From Chroococcidiopsis thermalis PCC 7203 (GTDB taxonomy: Bacteria > Cyanobacteriota > Cyanobacteriia > Cyanobacteriales > Chroococcidiopsidaceae): 64,000 bases of DNA. Position numbers and translations under genes: made by a program. Shown piece after piece: positions 35,544-45,301 of this stretch; position 1 is the stretch's first letter; the number at the start of each line of letters is the position of its first letter. The notes under the pieces are model-generated. The model was not told the DNA's origin. It ran no database searches and was given only the letters and a program-made list of their open reading frames with translations. Location of the stretch: NCBI RefSeq assembly GCF_000317125.1, contig NC_019695.1, positions 4,328,336 through 4,392,335 of the forward strand, given 5' to 3'.

Positions 35544-35663
35544 ATGAATAGTATTTTTTCGCGGCAACTTTCGCTGAGTCTAGCATTGTTAGCACCAATA
35601 GCCACAGGTGTCGCTGTCTTTGGTAGTGGGTTGTCAGCACAAGCACAAACAATGACTCTCTGA
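35544..35663 (+). CDS. Very short exported peptide or remnant
   Basis: 39 codons: a Ser/Arg start, a hydrophobic stretch ALLAPIATGVAVFG and a signal-peptidase-like SAQAQ, then only four residues before the stop. It could be the 5' end of a truncated exported protein. No family can be recognised. Confidence 0.35.
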   Translation: MNSIFSRQLSLSLALLAPIATGVAVFGSGLSAQAQTMTL

Positions 35664-35731
35664 ACGATAATAGATTCAAGTACTACAACGGTTTTGACAT
35701 TTACGCGATCGCATCTAAATAAAAGGATAAC

Positions 35732-37006
35732 GTGCGTCAGTTACTAATACAGGTTCCGCGTGGCTGTGGCAAACAAGTGTTGGCAACTGCCAAAGCTTTT
35801 GACGGAGCGAATTTAACACTAATTGAAGCGACTGGGAGCGATGGCGCGATTGACTTAGCGATCGCCCACATCTCCAACAGCAAAGTTGAAGGACTGTTAG
35901 GAGAGTTGCAATCTTTACCACAACTACACGTCACGCTGATCCCGCAGGGGGTGATGGCACTACAGCCACCACCAGAAGAAGCACCCCAGCAAGTCACAAA
36001 TGTAGAACTTCGCAGCCCAATTGAAATCTTTTTGGCTGGTCTGCAAAGCGTCGGTTCGTGGAAAGGCTTTCTAGGATATGCGGCGGCTGCGGGTGTAGTG
36101 GTTTGGATTGGCTTGTATACAAATACGAATTATCTGCTGGTTGCCGCGATGCTGATTGCACCGTTCGCGGGACCAGCAATGAATTTGGCGATCGCCACAG
36201 CACGGGGCGATCTAACTTTGCTCAAGCGTAGCATCATCCGTTACTTTAGCGCCCTGGGCGTGACAATTTTAGTTGCTCTAGCACTCAGCCTGATTCTGCA
36301 ACAGGAGATTCCCACAACTCAAATGGTGCAAACGAGCGAACAATCTTCAGTGGCGGTATTGCTACCGTTAGCAGCTGGCGCAGCTGGGGCGCTCAATCTC
36401 GTACAATCTCAAAGAAGTAGCCTGGTATCGGGTGCATCAGTAGGAATGCTCGTCGCTGCTTCGCTTGCACCGCCTGCCGGACTCGTGGGGATGGCTGTGG
36501 CGATCGGCAGGTGGGATATGGTCGCGAGTGGATTGTTCGTCCTCTTGCTGCAACTGGTAGGAATCAATTTGACTGCGGCGCTGTTGTTTCGCGTCTTTGG
36601 CTTGTCCACAAAAGGTTCTCGCTATCGGCGGGGTAAGCAATGGGTGTTTGCGGCTACTCTGGCTGTGACTGTGGCAGCTTTGGTAGGATTATTAACTTGG
36701 CAGTTGAGCAACCCACCAGAATTTCAACGTTCTACCCGCGCCCAAAGAGCTACGGCTGAAATTCAGCAAGTGGTAGAAGCAAATAATACTACCAATTTGG
36801 TTGAGGCTAATATCCGTTTCACTCGCTCGGAAGTTCCAGGGCAGAATACGCTGCTGGGTGTGGTTTACGTCCAACGGCGATCGGGAGTCACCGCATCAGG
36901 GGAGGAAATTCGCAATACGCTCACCCGTCAGATCCAAACGCGCTTATTAGAACAAGGTTTTAATGTCACACCGTTGATTGATGTCAATGTCTTAGAAGCA
37001 CCCTAA
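35732..37006 (+). CDS. DUF389 membrane protein
   Basis: The 424-residue protein starts at GTG with AGGA upstream. It has a soluble N-terminal alpha/beta domain at about 1-85 (LLIQVPRGCGKQVL). The DUF389 membrane core is at about 110-320 with several segments and AAMLIAPFAGPAMNLAIATARGD as a family signature. A C-terminal soluble domain follows. No transport activity is established for the family. Its place among channels suggests an osmotic or ionic role. Confidence 0.83.
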   Translation: MRQLLIQVPRGCGKQVLATAKAFDGANLTLIEATGSDGAIDLAIAHISNSKVEGLLGELQSLPQLHVTLIPQGVMALQPPPEEAPQQVTNVELRSPIEIFLAGLQSVGSWKGFLGYAAAAGVVVWIGLYTNTNYLLVAAMLIAPFAGPAMNLAIATARGDLTLLKRSIIRYFSALGVTILVALALSLILQQEIPTTQMVQTSEQSSVAVLLPLAAGAAGALNLVQSQRSSLVSGASVGMLVAASLAPPAGLVGMAVAIGRWDMVASGLFVLLLQLVGINLTAALLFRVFGLSTKGSRYRRGKQWVFAATLAVTVAALVGLLTWQLSNPPEFQRSTRAQRATAEIQQVVEANNTTNLVEANIRFTRSEVPGQNTLLGVVYVQRRSGVTASGEEIRNTLTRQIQTRLLEQGFNVTPLIDVNVLEAP

Positions 37007-37106
37007 AACTTGAGCTATTCAGCCCCTCAAGCACTTGTGGAACACTATGACTATACATCTGCTGGAAATATCCGTTATCGATCGCAGCTGAAACAGGAGG
37101 CAACAG

Positions 37107-38072
37107 TTGGAGCAAGTTTTTAAATTGATTAGCTTCAATACCGAAATCGGGCTAAAGGTATTATTCACGCTTGCCTTCCTGATTGTCCTCTGGCTACTGC
37201 GTCGCGTCGCGAATGCTTTTATTAGAGAATCAATTCGCGATCGCTACAACGGACGGATTTGGTTCTGGGCAGGGCAGGGATTAAATTTAGTTACAGCAGT
37301 ATTGTTAATCTTAGGGTTGCTGGAAATTTGGTTTGACAACCCCAATCGACTTGCTACTGCTATCGGTTTAGTCACAGCAGGTGTAGCCTTTGCCCTACAA
37401 AAACTGATTACGGCGATCGCGGGTTACTTTGTGATTTTGCGGAGCAATATTTTTAGCGTTGGCGATCGGATTACGATGGGTGGGGTGCGCGGCGATGTCA
37501 TTGCTCTAGGTTTTATCCACACGAAAATCATGGAAATGGGACAGCCAGTTTCATTTCAAGATACAACTTCTCCAAGTTGGGTGAAAAGCCGTCAATTTAC
37601 TGGCAGAGTTGTTAGTATCACCAACGACAAAATTTTTGACCAACCAGTTTACAACTACACGCAAGATTTCCCCTATCTTTGGGAAGAAATTAGCGTGCCG
37701 ATTTCTTATACAGCCGATCGCGATCGCGCCGAACAAATTTTATTAGAATGTGCTGAGCGTCACACGGAAAATATTAATCAGATGAGTCAAGAATCTTTAA
37801 AAGTGATGCGCGATCGCTATTTTCTCCATTCTCACGATTTGACACCCAAGGTTTACTATCGCATTACTAATAATTGGCTAGAAATGACTGTCCGCTTTGT
37901 CGTCAGAGAACATGGAATTCGCGATCTCAAAGATGCGGTTAGCCGCGATATCCTCAAAGCTTTCGATGTGGCTGGAATTAGAATTGCCACGACGACTTAT
38001 AACGTTGTCGGATTTCCTCCACTTCAGATCGAGAATAGCTTTAGTAATCCAAAAGAAAATTCGCAACACTAA
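37107..38072 (+). CDS. Mechanosensitive channel (MscS family), short form
   Basis: The 321-residue protein starts at TTG 7 bases behind AGGAGG. It has two or three membrane segments (about 12-30, 55-75, 85-115). The MscS pore helix and beta-domain follow at about 85-160 (LVTAGVAFALQKLITAIAGYF, FSVGDRITMGGVRGDVI). The beta-domain carries an unusually long loop with PSWVKSRQFTG. These channels open on hypo-osmotic shock. It lies directly upstream of a second MscS gene. Confidence 0.87.
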   Translation: MEQVFKLISFNTEIGLKVLFTLAFLIVLWLLRRVANAFIRESIRDRYNGRIWFWAGQGLNLVTAVLLILGLLEIWFDNPNRLATAIGLVTAGVAFALQKLITAIAGYFVILRSNIFSVGDRITMGGVRGDVIALGFIHTKIMEMGQPVSFQDTTSPSWVKSRQFTGRVVSITNDKIFDQPVYNYTQDFPYLWEEISVPISYTADRDRAEQILLECAERHTENINQMSQESLKVMRDRYFLHSHDLTPKVYYRITNNWLEMTVRFVVREHGIRDLKDAVSRDILKAFDVAGIRIATTTYNVVGFPPLQIENSFSNPKENSQH

Positions 38073-38102
38073 TCTACATTTTAAGCATTAGGATAAACAA
38101 CT

Positions 38103-39125
38103 ATGGATATTCAAGCAGCAATAACAGCAGCATGGCAGAAAATTGGGGGACAGATTGACAGCTTTATTATCATGCTGCCAAATATTATATTGGCAGTTAT
38201 TGTTTTTTTCATATTTTTCTTCGTGGCTCGCTGGCTGAAGCTATTAGTAAAACGCCTTACCCGCAGGCATCGGCAGGCACGAAATTTAGGTATGGTACTA
38301 GGGCGATTGGCTCAAGGAGCTGTGATTCTCTTGGGCTTATTTGTCGCACTATCAATCGTTGTCCCCACATTTAGAGCCGGAGATTTAGTTCAGCTACTCG
38401 GTATTAGTGGTGTAGCAATTGGTTTCGCTTTCCGCGATATTTTGCAAAACTTCCTAGCTGGGATTCTGATTCTGTTGACCGAACCATTCAAAATTGAGGA
38501 TCAAATTGTTTTCAAAGACTTTGAAGGCACGGTGGAAAATATCGAGACACGCGCTACGACAATTAGAACCTACGACGGTCGCCGAATTGTGATTCCCAAT
38601 TCCGAACTATTTACAAATTCGGTCACTGTTAACACTGCATTTGATGCTCGTCGCATCGAATACGATGTCGGCATCGGTTACGGTGACGATGTGAATGAAG
38701 CAAAACGGTTGATGCTAGAAGCAATTTATAGCGTGGATGATGTTTTGCGAGATCCTACTGCTGATGTCTTGGTACTAGAATTAGCCCAAAGTAGCGTCAA
38801 TATCCGTGCCAGGTGGTGGATTAAACCGCCAAGGCGAATAGACGATCTCAATTCGCGAGACAAGGTAATTTCTGCGATTAAGCAAAAGCTTTATGTAGAA
38901 AATGGCATTGACTTGCCTTATCCGACACGCCAAATTTTATTCCACGACCAAACCGAAGAGACAGATGGCGATCGCACTCGTCAGCGTGAAGGATGGCCCG
39001 CTGGCAGCAACGAAGTTCCAAAACCACGCAGTATCAGCGGTTCTCTTAAACGAATAGCCCAAATCCAAGCCTCAAAAAACGGTAATGGCAGCGATCGAAA
39101 TCTGGCAGCGGACGATAACAGATGA
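38103..39125 (+). CDS. Mechanosensitive channel (MscS family)
   Basis: The 340-residue protein has three membrane segments at about 22-45, 65-90 and 97-125. The pore helix has ISGVAIGFAFRDILQNFLAGI, and a typical MscS beta-domain follows (FKIEDQIVFKDFEGTVENIE, RTYDGRRIVIPNSELFTN). The alpha/beta tail ends in a disordered charged stretch. It lies 30 bases after the shorter MscS gene, and its stop overlaps the next start (ATGA), so the genes are co-transcribed. Confidence 0.92.
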   Translation: MDIQAAITAAWQKIGGQIDSFIIMLPNIILAVIVFFIFFFVARWLKLLVKRLTRRHRQARNLGMVLGRLAQGAVILLGLFVALSIVVPTFRAGDLVQLLGISGVAIGFAFRDILQNFLAGILILLTEPFKIEDQIVFKDFEGTVENIETRATTIRTYDGRRIVIPNSELFTNSVTVNTAFDARRIEYDVGIGYGDDVNEAKRLMLEAIYSVDDVLRDPTADVLVLELAQSSVNIRARWWIKPPRRIDDLNSRDKVISAIKQKLYVENGIDLPYPTRQILFHDQTEETDGDRTRQREGWPAGSNEVPKPRSISGSLKRIAQIQASKNGNGSDRNLAADDNR

Positions 39126-40441
39126 AAAACGTCAAAATTGGGAAAATTTGGGATAACTTGCACTCTAGCTACTGGTTCTTGCCCACAATTATGGCAGCGA
39201 TCGCGATCGCCCTGGCATTTACAATGCTGAATCTCGATCGCGCTGGTTTCTACGGACCGTTGGAAAAATGGGGCTGGATCTACGCGGGTGGTGCTAACGG
39301 GGCGCGAGAGGTACTTTCATCTGTAGCTGGTTCGGTGATTTCTGTTGCGGCTACTGCTTTCTCAATTACCATCGTGGCGCTTCAGCTGGCTGCGTCTAAC
39401 TACAGTCCTCGCGTGCTGCGTAACTTTATGCAAGATAGAGGCAATCAAGTTGTCTTAGGGACATTTATTGCTACGTTCGTCTACAGCTTGCTGGTACTGC
39501 GGACTGTGCGCGGTGACGGCGATGATTACGACTCTTTTGTACCGCAATTGTCAGTTACAGTCGGGTTGCTGTTAGGACTTGCCAGTATTGGCGTACTGAT
39601 TTATTTCATCCATCATGCCGCCACAATCATTCAAGTGTCCCATATCATTATGGACGCTAGTAACGATCTTCACGGCGCGATCGAGCGCTTGTTTCCCGAA
39701 AAGTTAGGGCGGAGTTTGCCCAAGCCGCACGAACATGCAATTCCAGCTAATTTCGATTGGGATGCTTATCCAGTCAAAGCTAATAATAGCGGTTATGTCC
39801 AAGCAATTGATAACGAAGAATTGATGCAAATTGCCTGCGATCGCCAACTATTATTACAAATAAAATCTCGACCAGGTAGGTTTGTGGTCAAGGGTAGCGA
39901 TTTAGTCATGGTGTTTCCAGGAGATAAGGTCAATCGGAAACTGAGCGATCGAATTAACGATGCTTTTATGTTTGGCAGACAACGCACCGAACAACAGGAT
40001 GTCGAGTTTCCCGTGAATCAATTAGTTGATATTGCCCTACGTGCCATTTCTCCTGGGATCAACGATCCGACAACTGCGATTGAGTGTATCGACCAACTAA
40101 GTGCTGGGTTGTCTCATTTAGCTCAAAGGGAGATTCCTTCTGCTTACCGCTACGACGACGATAACAACCTGCGTGTCATTGCCGAACCGTTCACGTTTGC
40201 CGGATTGACCGATGCTGCTTTCAACCAAATTCGTCAATATGGGAAATCAGATGTAGGAGTAGTGATTCGGCTTTTGGAAGCGATCGCTACGATTGCGCGT
40301 TATACCCAAAATGAAAAAGACCGTGCGGCACTACGCCGCCACGCCGAAATGATTCGGCACGATAGCCACCAAGCTGTTTCTCAGGAGTTGGATCGCCAAG
40401 ATATTGAAAAGCGATATCAGGCAGTTTTGCAAGTGCTTTAG
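39122..40441 (+). CDS. DUF2254 membrane protein
   Basis: The 439-residue protein has four membrane segments in the first 175 residues (LPTIMAAIAIALAF; VLSSVAGSVISVAATAFSIT; VVLGTFIATFVYSLLVL; LSVTVGLLLGLASIGVL). A large soluble domain follows with FPVNQLVDIALRAISPGINDPTTA, the family signature. No function is established. It overlaps the upstream MscS gene by 4 bases. The first residue follows a CAGATGA junction. Confidence 0.88.
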   Translation: MKNVKIGKIWDNLHSSYWFLPTIMAAIAIALAFTMLNLDRAGFYGPLEKWGWIYAGGANGAREVLSSVAGSVISVAATAFSITIVALQLAASNYSPRVLRNFMQDRGNQVVLGTFIATFVYSLLVLRTVRGDGDDYDSFVPQLSVTVGLLLGLASIGVLIYFIHHAATIIQVSHIIMDASNDLHGAIERLFPEKLGRSLPKPHEHAIPANFDWDAYPVKANNSGYVQAIDNEELMQIACDRQLLLQIKSRPGRFVVKGSDLVMVFPGDKVNRKLSDRINDAFMFGRQRTEQQDVEFPVNQLVDIALRAISPGINDPTTAIECIDQLSAGLSHLAQREIPSAYRYDDDNNLRVIAEPFTFAGLTDAAFNQIRQYGKSDVGVVIRLLEAIATIARYTQNEKDRAALRRHAEMIRHDSHQAVSQELDRQDIEKRYQAVLQVL

Positions 40442-40601
40442 ATGACTTGTGGCGATCGCCAAAATTATTCTTATTGGCAGAAGCAATATTGTTCTAACCA
40501 GCTCAGCCTGAAAAAAGAAATGACTTGCAATGCAGGTAATTTGCAATCTCAGATCGTCAGAAAATGACTTTAACTAAAAATGTCTAGAATTTTGTTCGCA
40601 G

Positions 40602-40722
40602 TTGCCGAGCCAGCAACATCTAAATTCTCATATCGTTTGGTTATCGGCACTATTTGCTGTCATTTTAGCTCTAGTGCATCTATTTTCCGGTAAACTCCGC
40701 TTTCTCGAAAGAACTCCTCGCA
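40602..40722 (+). pseudogene. N-terminal fragment of an integral membrane protein cut by IS
   Basis: From a TTG at 40602 the frame gives about 40 residues (HIVWLSALFAVILALVHLFS, then GKLRFLERTPR) that look like the first membrane helix of a polytopic transporter. The reading frame enters the IS end at 40723. The rest of the gene is not on the other side of the IS. The family is uncertain. Confidence 0.45.
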
Positions 40723-41995
40723 CTGAAGGGGTGACAAGGAGGTTGAAAGGACTGGTGTGTGGGAGCGTTACGGTTTTGCGGTAGAAAAAGATAGGTCGAA
40801 AAATTGTCAAGCCGACCTATCAGACAAATGTTGCCTCAATTCTACCAGACCTGTTTCCAAAAACTGCTAACTCCCACGCAGTACAAAATGTTACAAATTT
40901 TGGTAATGCTATTACAATTTCATAAATCTGTGACAATAGAAAAGCTTGCGACTATCTTTCCACAGCCGATACTATTTGAAAGCCGTCGTCGCAGTATCCA
41001 ACGATTCTTATTCGTACCACAATTGAGTATTAAAGCCTTTTGGTTTCCATTACTGAAGCGATGGGTAAAAGACCGGAAACTCAAACAGGGGAAACGACTA
41101 ACATTAGCGATTGACCGTACCCAGTGGCGTGACCAAAACGTTTTTGCGATCAGTCTCATAGAAGACCGACGAGCAATTCCGATTTATTGGCAATTGTTAT
41201 CGAAAAGAGGATGTAGCAATCTGGGTGAGCAAAAAGCCTTAATCCGTCCAGTCTTACAGTTGTTTAAAGGATACAAAGTCTTGTTGTTAGGTGACAGAGA
41301 GTTTCATAGTGTAAGATTGGCGAACTGGCTACAGTCCAAGCAAATTGGGTTTGTCCTACGTCAAAAGAAAGGGACATATATTCGCCTCTGAAAATCAATC
41401 TTACCAACGCGCTCGTAATGCTAGGGATAGTTCCAGGAGTCTCGTTCTTTTTAGAAGATATTCAAGTGACTAAACAACAGGGATTTAGTCGGTTTAATTT
41501 AGCTGGATATTATCCCCGTAAATATCGAGGAAAAGTCGAGCCATCCGGTTGGTATCTACTCACCAACCTTTCCAGTTTGAAAGCAGCACTTCAAGCATTT
41601 AAACAACGTAGCGGTATAGAAGCAATGTTTAAAGACTGCAAAACTGGTGGCTACAATCTAGAAGCTTCTCATACTACCAATGAACGCTTAATTGCCCTAA
41701 TTTTATGAATCGCCATTGCCTATAGTTGTGCTGTTTTATCTGGTCGTCGTAGCAGACACATGGGAGTACAAAAATATGTGGGACGGTTAAATGAGTTACG
41801 GCGAACGTGCCGCCGACATAGTGCCTTTTGGGTTGGTTTATATGGTCAGCTATGGGTAGGTGCAATGGAGTCATGGACAGATTTAGCATCTGCATTAATG
41901 CAAACTAAGCCCAATAAACTGCTCTATTTCCAGAAAGGTCTACGGGCTATGGTACTGATTCAGTCTGCTTTGTAGCCTCGTTGTCACCCCTTCAG
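40723..41995 (+). mobile_element. IS4-family insertion sequence, 1273 bp, decayed
   Basis: The terminal inverted repeats are CTGAAGGGGTGACAAGGAGG on the left and CTGAAGGGGTGACAACGAGG read inward from the right (19 of 20 identical). The single transposase gene is broken. The bases flanking each end show no direct repeat, and the flanking genes are unrelated. Confidence 0.85.
40831..41975 (+). pseudogene. IS4-family transposase, broken
   Basis: Three segments are collinear with one IS4-family transposase. The first (to 41391) carries LAIDRTQW (first Asp) and LLLGDREFHS (second Asp). The second (about 41418-41708) carries RSGIEAMFKDCKTGGYN (catalytic Glu). The third runs to SAL at 41975. A frameshift near 41391-41418 and an in-frame TGA at 41706 separate them. 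It cannot produce an active enzyme without recoding. Confidence 0.85.
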
Positions 41996-42893
41996 CAGCA
42001 GGTAAAGGTAGCGACGACTTGCCCTTACCCGCGATCGCAATTAGATCGATGGGAAAACCATCCCCCTGCCTGTGGTAGAGGTCGCCCCAGATCGAAAAGT
42101 GATGGATGACATTGTACTCCTGGTACAAGGTAAAGTAAAAAGCCCGACTCGATCGCAAATTGTAGCGGTTGGAACGCTCCGCCTCTGCCCCTAACTTTCC
42201 CCTCAAAATCAGAACTGCCCTCCCCTCTGGTTTCATCGCCTTGAGCGCGTTGAGGGCGATCGCGTGGTCGATTTGCGTCGTGCTGTAGCGCCCTAAGTTA
42301 AATAACTTGACTCGTCCGCGCTCGTCCATCACCGAGTTAAAAGGAGGATTGGCAATGACGATATCGTGCTGTTGGGCGGGAAGGTAAGTCACGGCATCTT
42401 CTTGAGTCACCGTATATCCCTGTTGCCGCAGGTCAGCCGCTCGTTCGCGGTTGAGTTCGTTGACCGAAGCAAGAGTCGGATTGGCTGCGGGCAAAAGCGC
42501 GCCGTTGCCAGCTGTCGGTTCGTAGACAGTCTTTTCTGAAGTCATTTGGGCTAGCATTGCCGCCAAATACGCGATCGGAACGGGAGTGCTGTATGCTTGT
42601 TGAGCGATACTGGTACTAGAGCGCGTACCGAGCGTTGGCTGACGTTGGTATAAGTCTACCAGTCGAGCGTATGCTTGACGAGGATCTAGCTGGGCAGTAG
42701 CAATAATTTTGGCAGCTCGGACTAACCCTCTCTCCACTGACTCATCGACTAACTTGGCGAGCGCCGTTCCAGGTAAAACTGAAGTATCTAATATCTTTGA
42801 TGCTCGTTCGCGGGCTGAGACAATTGTGGCAAAACTTCCGCCTTGGATGAAGCGATCGGCGAAAGCCGAAACTAGTTCGTATTCTCGATCCAT
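41996..42893 (-). pseudogene. Adenine-specific DNA methyltransferase domain, C-terminally truncated
   Basis: The frame runs from the ATG at 42893 to the IS edge (the open frame continues into IS sequence to 41940). It has a leading helical region (to about 110), motif I (TVYEPTAGNGALLPAA at about 135-150) and catalytic NPPF (DIVIANPPFNSVMDERG). The C-terminal side ends at IAGKGKSSLPLPA where the IS begins. Similar domains occur at the start of large helicase-methylase proteins on plasmids and phages, so a long C-terminal part is probably lost. Methylation target unknown. Confidence 0.7.
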
Positions 42894-43113
42894 ATTGCTT
42901 AAAAGTTCGGTTGAAGGTCAAGCAGAGGATGATGCTGGATATTTGTCTCCCAATCGCAGATCAAATTTTCCTCTCTTCATGCCTTATAAACAGATGCTCG
43001 CCAACCAATTTACCGCTGGACTGACTTGCTTTTGTACTTTAGTAATTGCAATATAATCTATCATGCAAAAATGTCGGAATTTCACTCTCAAATATTAAGT
43101 AAAGTAAAGCACG

Positions 43114-44622
43114 TTGCGAACGATTGATTGTCAAGAAGCTATTGAAGCAATAGACGAGCTAATGCTTCTCAAAGCAGGTAGACGCTTGAGCCAGGATGAA
43201 CAGCTCGTTATAGAAGCGGCTTGGGAAGACAAACACTACAAGGAGATAGCCCAAACTCACTCCTCCACAATCGATCGGTTACAGCGCGATGTCGGGCAAA
43301 AGTTGTGGATTTTGCTGACAGGAATTTTAGGGAATGGGGAAAAAATTACCAAGAAACGGCTGCGGAGCATCTTAGAACGAAGAATGGTAGCAGGCTTCCT
43401 TTTGTCATCCGCTCCCAGTCAGTCCAATCCTGTTAATACCTCTGCTATACCCGTGATTGGGGGACAGCCTCCTAACGTGCAGACTTTTTTTGGACGCGAG
43501 GTAGAACTGAATCAACTGAGGGAAGCGATCGCCAATTGCCGCTGCTTAGTTATCTATGGAGCGCCAGGAATTGGTAAAAGTGCTATGTCCGCAAAATTAA
43601 TCGAAGAAATCAGTACAAAGCGTCAGCCCCAGTTCGATTGTTTAATTTGGCAATCAGTTCACTATGGTCCGACACTTAAAGGCTTACTCGTCAATCTGCT
43701 TGACGATCTAGCTCTACCAGCAATCCCAGAGCAACATCTACCTCAAAACACGCAAGAGCTAGCTACTCTCTTAATAGAAACACTCTCCATGCGTCGTTGT
43801 CTAATAGTACTAGATAGTGCCGAAGCCTGGTTGCGAAAAGATAGAAATAGTAGCTTCAATCTCTATGGCGAGCAATACTCGGAATCTGGCGTTTTCTTCC
43901 GTCGAATTATAGAAGCAAAGCACTCTAGCTGCATTATTTTAATCTGTAGAGAGCCTTTCAAAGACTTAATGAAATTACAACGTTCGGGACGACCAAGTGA
44001 TTCGTTCAAGCTGGAAGGATTGAATGTGAAAGCAGCTGGAGAAATTTTGCGAACTAGAAGATTAACTGACGAGCAGAAATGGTCAGAATTGCTCGAACCC
44101 TACTTAGGCAATCCCGCAGCAATCGAATTAGTTGCCAGTCGTATTGAAAATTTCTTTAGCGGCAGTGTAGCTGAATTCCTTCACTATAAAACTCTTTTGA
44201 CATCTGAAATATTTAGGCAAACTTTAGCTCATCAATACCAGCCTGAAAGATTGAGCATTTTGGAACAGCAAATCTTAAGCCATTTAGCCCAAAGAGCAGA
44301 CGATACAAATGATTTTGTTAGCTTTATACAGATGGTTGAAGAATTACACGTTCGACTGCCAAGCAGTTTATCTGTCTCAGAACTCATGAGTTCTATAGAA
44401 AATCTCAACAGTTTTTCTTTAATTATAAGAAATAAAAGCTGGAAAAACAAAAGAGCTTTTCTTAAAACTTCCACCTCTATTAAAAAAATATATTCTTCAA
44501 GAGAAGCAAGTAAAATTATTACGTACAGCCCACGCTTTTTCGACATCAAATATGCGTATTATTGCCCGCAATACCCTCCGTTGCTTCTGGGAGGAACATC
44601 CAGATGCAGAAGAACCTCTTAA
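43114..44622 (+). CDS. NB-ARC ATPase with vMAP-type N-terminal helix-turn-helix
   Basis: The frame from TTG gives 502 residues. An N-terminal domain at about 1-90 resembles the vWA-MoxR-associated-protein HTH (LSQDEQLVIEAAW, DVGQKLWILL). An NB-ARC domain follows with FFGREVELNQL, Walker A GAPGIGKS at about 148-155 and Walker B RCLIVLDSAEAW, then a winged-helix region. The usual end FxLPPLxKKY is present in the next frame (LPPLLKKYI, about 44475-44505), so a one-base shift near 44470 scrambles the last residues. There is no repeat effector domain at the end, unlike typical STAND proteins. It could be a truncated signalling or immune ATPase. Confidence 0.7.
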   Translation: MRTIDCQEAIEAIDELMLLKAGRRLSQDEQLVIEAAWEDKHYKEIAQTHSSTIDRLQRDVGQKLWILLTGILGNGEKITKKRLRSILERRMVAGFLLSSAPSQSNPVNTSAIPVIGGQPPNVQTFFGREVELNQLREAIANCRCLVIYGAPGIGKSAMSAKLIEEISTKRQPQFDCLIWQSVHYGPTLKGLLVNLLDDLALPAIPEQHLPQNTQELATLLIETLSMRRCLIVLDSAEAWLRKDRNSSFNLYGEQYSESGVFFRRIIEAKHSSCIILICREPFKDLMKLQRSGRPSDSFKLEGLNVKAAGEILRTRRLTDEQKWSELLEPYLGNPAAIELVASRIENFFSGSVAEFLHYKTLLTSEIFRQTLAHQYQPERLSILEQQILSHLAQRADDTNDFVSFIQMVEELHVRLPSSLSVSELMSSIENLNSFSLIIRNKSWKNKRAFLKTSTSIKKIYSSREASKIITYSPRFFDIKYAYYCPQYPPLLLGGTSRCRRTS

Positions 44623-44844
44623 ACTTGGTATGCGGAAGTTTCTCAAGCAATCTGGTCGAGTCCAGCAGATATAAAAGCACTGTATCGCAATGTTAGTATT
44701 GTGGCAAATAACCGAGCGATCTTTAACATCAAAGGTAATTCCTATCGTTTGATTGTAGCAGTACGGTATGACATTAAAATCGTATTTATTCGTTTTATCG
44801 GCACTCACGCCCAATACGACAAAGTTGACGCGAAAACTATTTAG
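44552..44844 (+). pseudogene. higB: HigB-type toxin, frameshifted
   Basis: ATG at 44552 opens MRIIARNTLRCFWEEHPDAE, the start of a HigB mRNA-interferase. The frame is lost near 44620. The family sequence then continues in another frame as WYAEVSQAIWSSPADIKALY and ends VRYDIKIVFIRFIGTHAQYD before the stop at 44844. The total of 293 bases is one short of 98 codons, so a single-base deletion (in the TTAAACTT run) explains it. The toxin is probably dead, leaving the antitoxin active. Confidence 0.8.
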
Positions 44845-44856
44845 CTAAGCTAAAAC

Positions 44857-45234
44857 ATGGAAATTCATCCGATTAAAAACGAGCGAGATTACCAAGCTGC
44901 ACTGAGAGAAATTGAGTTGCTGTTTGACGCACAACCCAATACTCCCGAATTAGAGCGATTGGATATTCTCAGTACGTTAGTTGAAGCCTACGAAAAAACT
45001 CATTATCCTATTTCCAGCCCCGATCCAATTGAGGCGATCGCGTACTACATGGAATCACGCGGACTTTCTAGCAAAGATTTAGAACAATGTCTTGGAAGCT
45101 ATGAGGGAGTATTAGAAGTTTTAGCGCGGAAACAACCCCTGACCCTAGAAATGATTCGTTGCTTGAATCAAGAGTTAGGCATTCCCGCAGAAATTCTGAT
45201 TCAGCCGTATACCTTAGCCGAAACTTCTGCATAA
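44857..45234 (+). CDS. higA: HigA-type antitoxin
   Basis: The protein has 125 residues. The N-terminal part (MEIHPIKNERDYQAALREIE) is typical of HigA partners, and a helix-turn-helix at about 60-110 includes GLSSKDLEQCLGSYEGVLEV. HigA binds HigB and the operon's own promoter. It follows the broken higB by 12 bases. The stop lies within the arm of a perfect inverted repeat. It is intact, but its toxin partner is not. Confidence 0.87.
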   Translation: MEIHPIKNERDYQAALREIELLFDAQPNTPELERLDILSTLVEAYEKTHYPISSPDPIEAIAYYMESRGLSSKDLEQCLGSYEGVLEVLARKQPLTLEMIRCLNQELGIPAEILIQPYTLAETSA

Positions 45235-45277
45235 ACTACTCCGACCTCAGCGTAGCGGGTCGGAGTAGTTTATGCAG
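45227..45277 (+). terminator. Perfect 20-bp stem overlapping the higA stop codon
   Basis: CTGCATAAACTACTCCGACC (45227-45246) pairs perfectly with 45258-45277 around an 11-base loop. There is no T-run after it, so it may act as a mRNA-stabilising or attenuating hairpin rather than a standard terminator. Confidence 0.6.
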
Positions 45278-45301
45278 CCCTAGATCGTTGCCAATTGAAA
45301 A

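Noticed and set aside
43221-43436. Second gene inside the NB-ARC gene
   Set aside because: It is a shadow frame without features; the NB-ARC frame explains the sequence.
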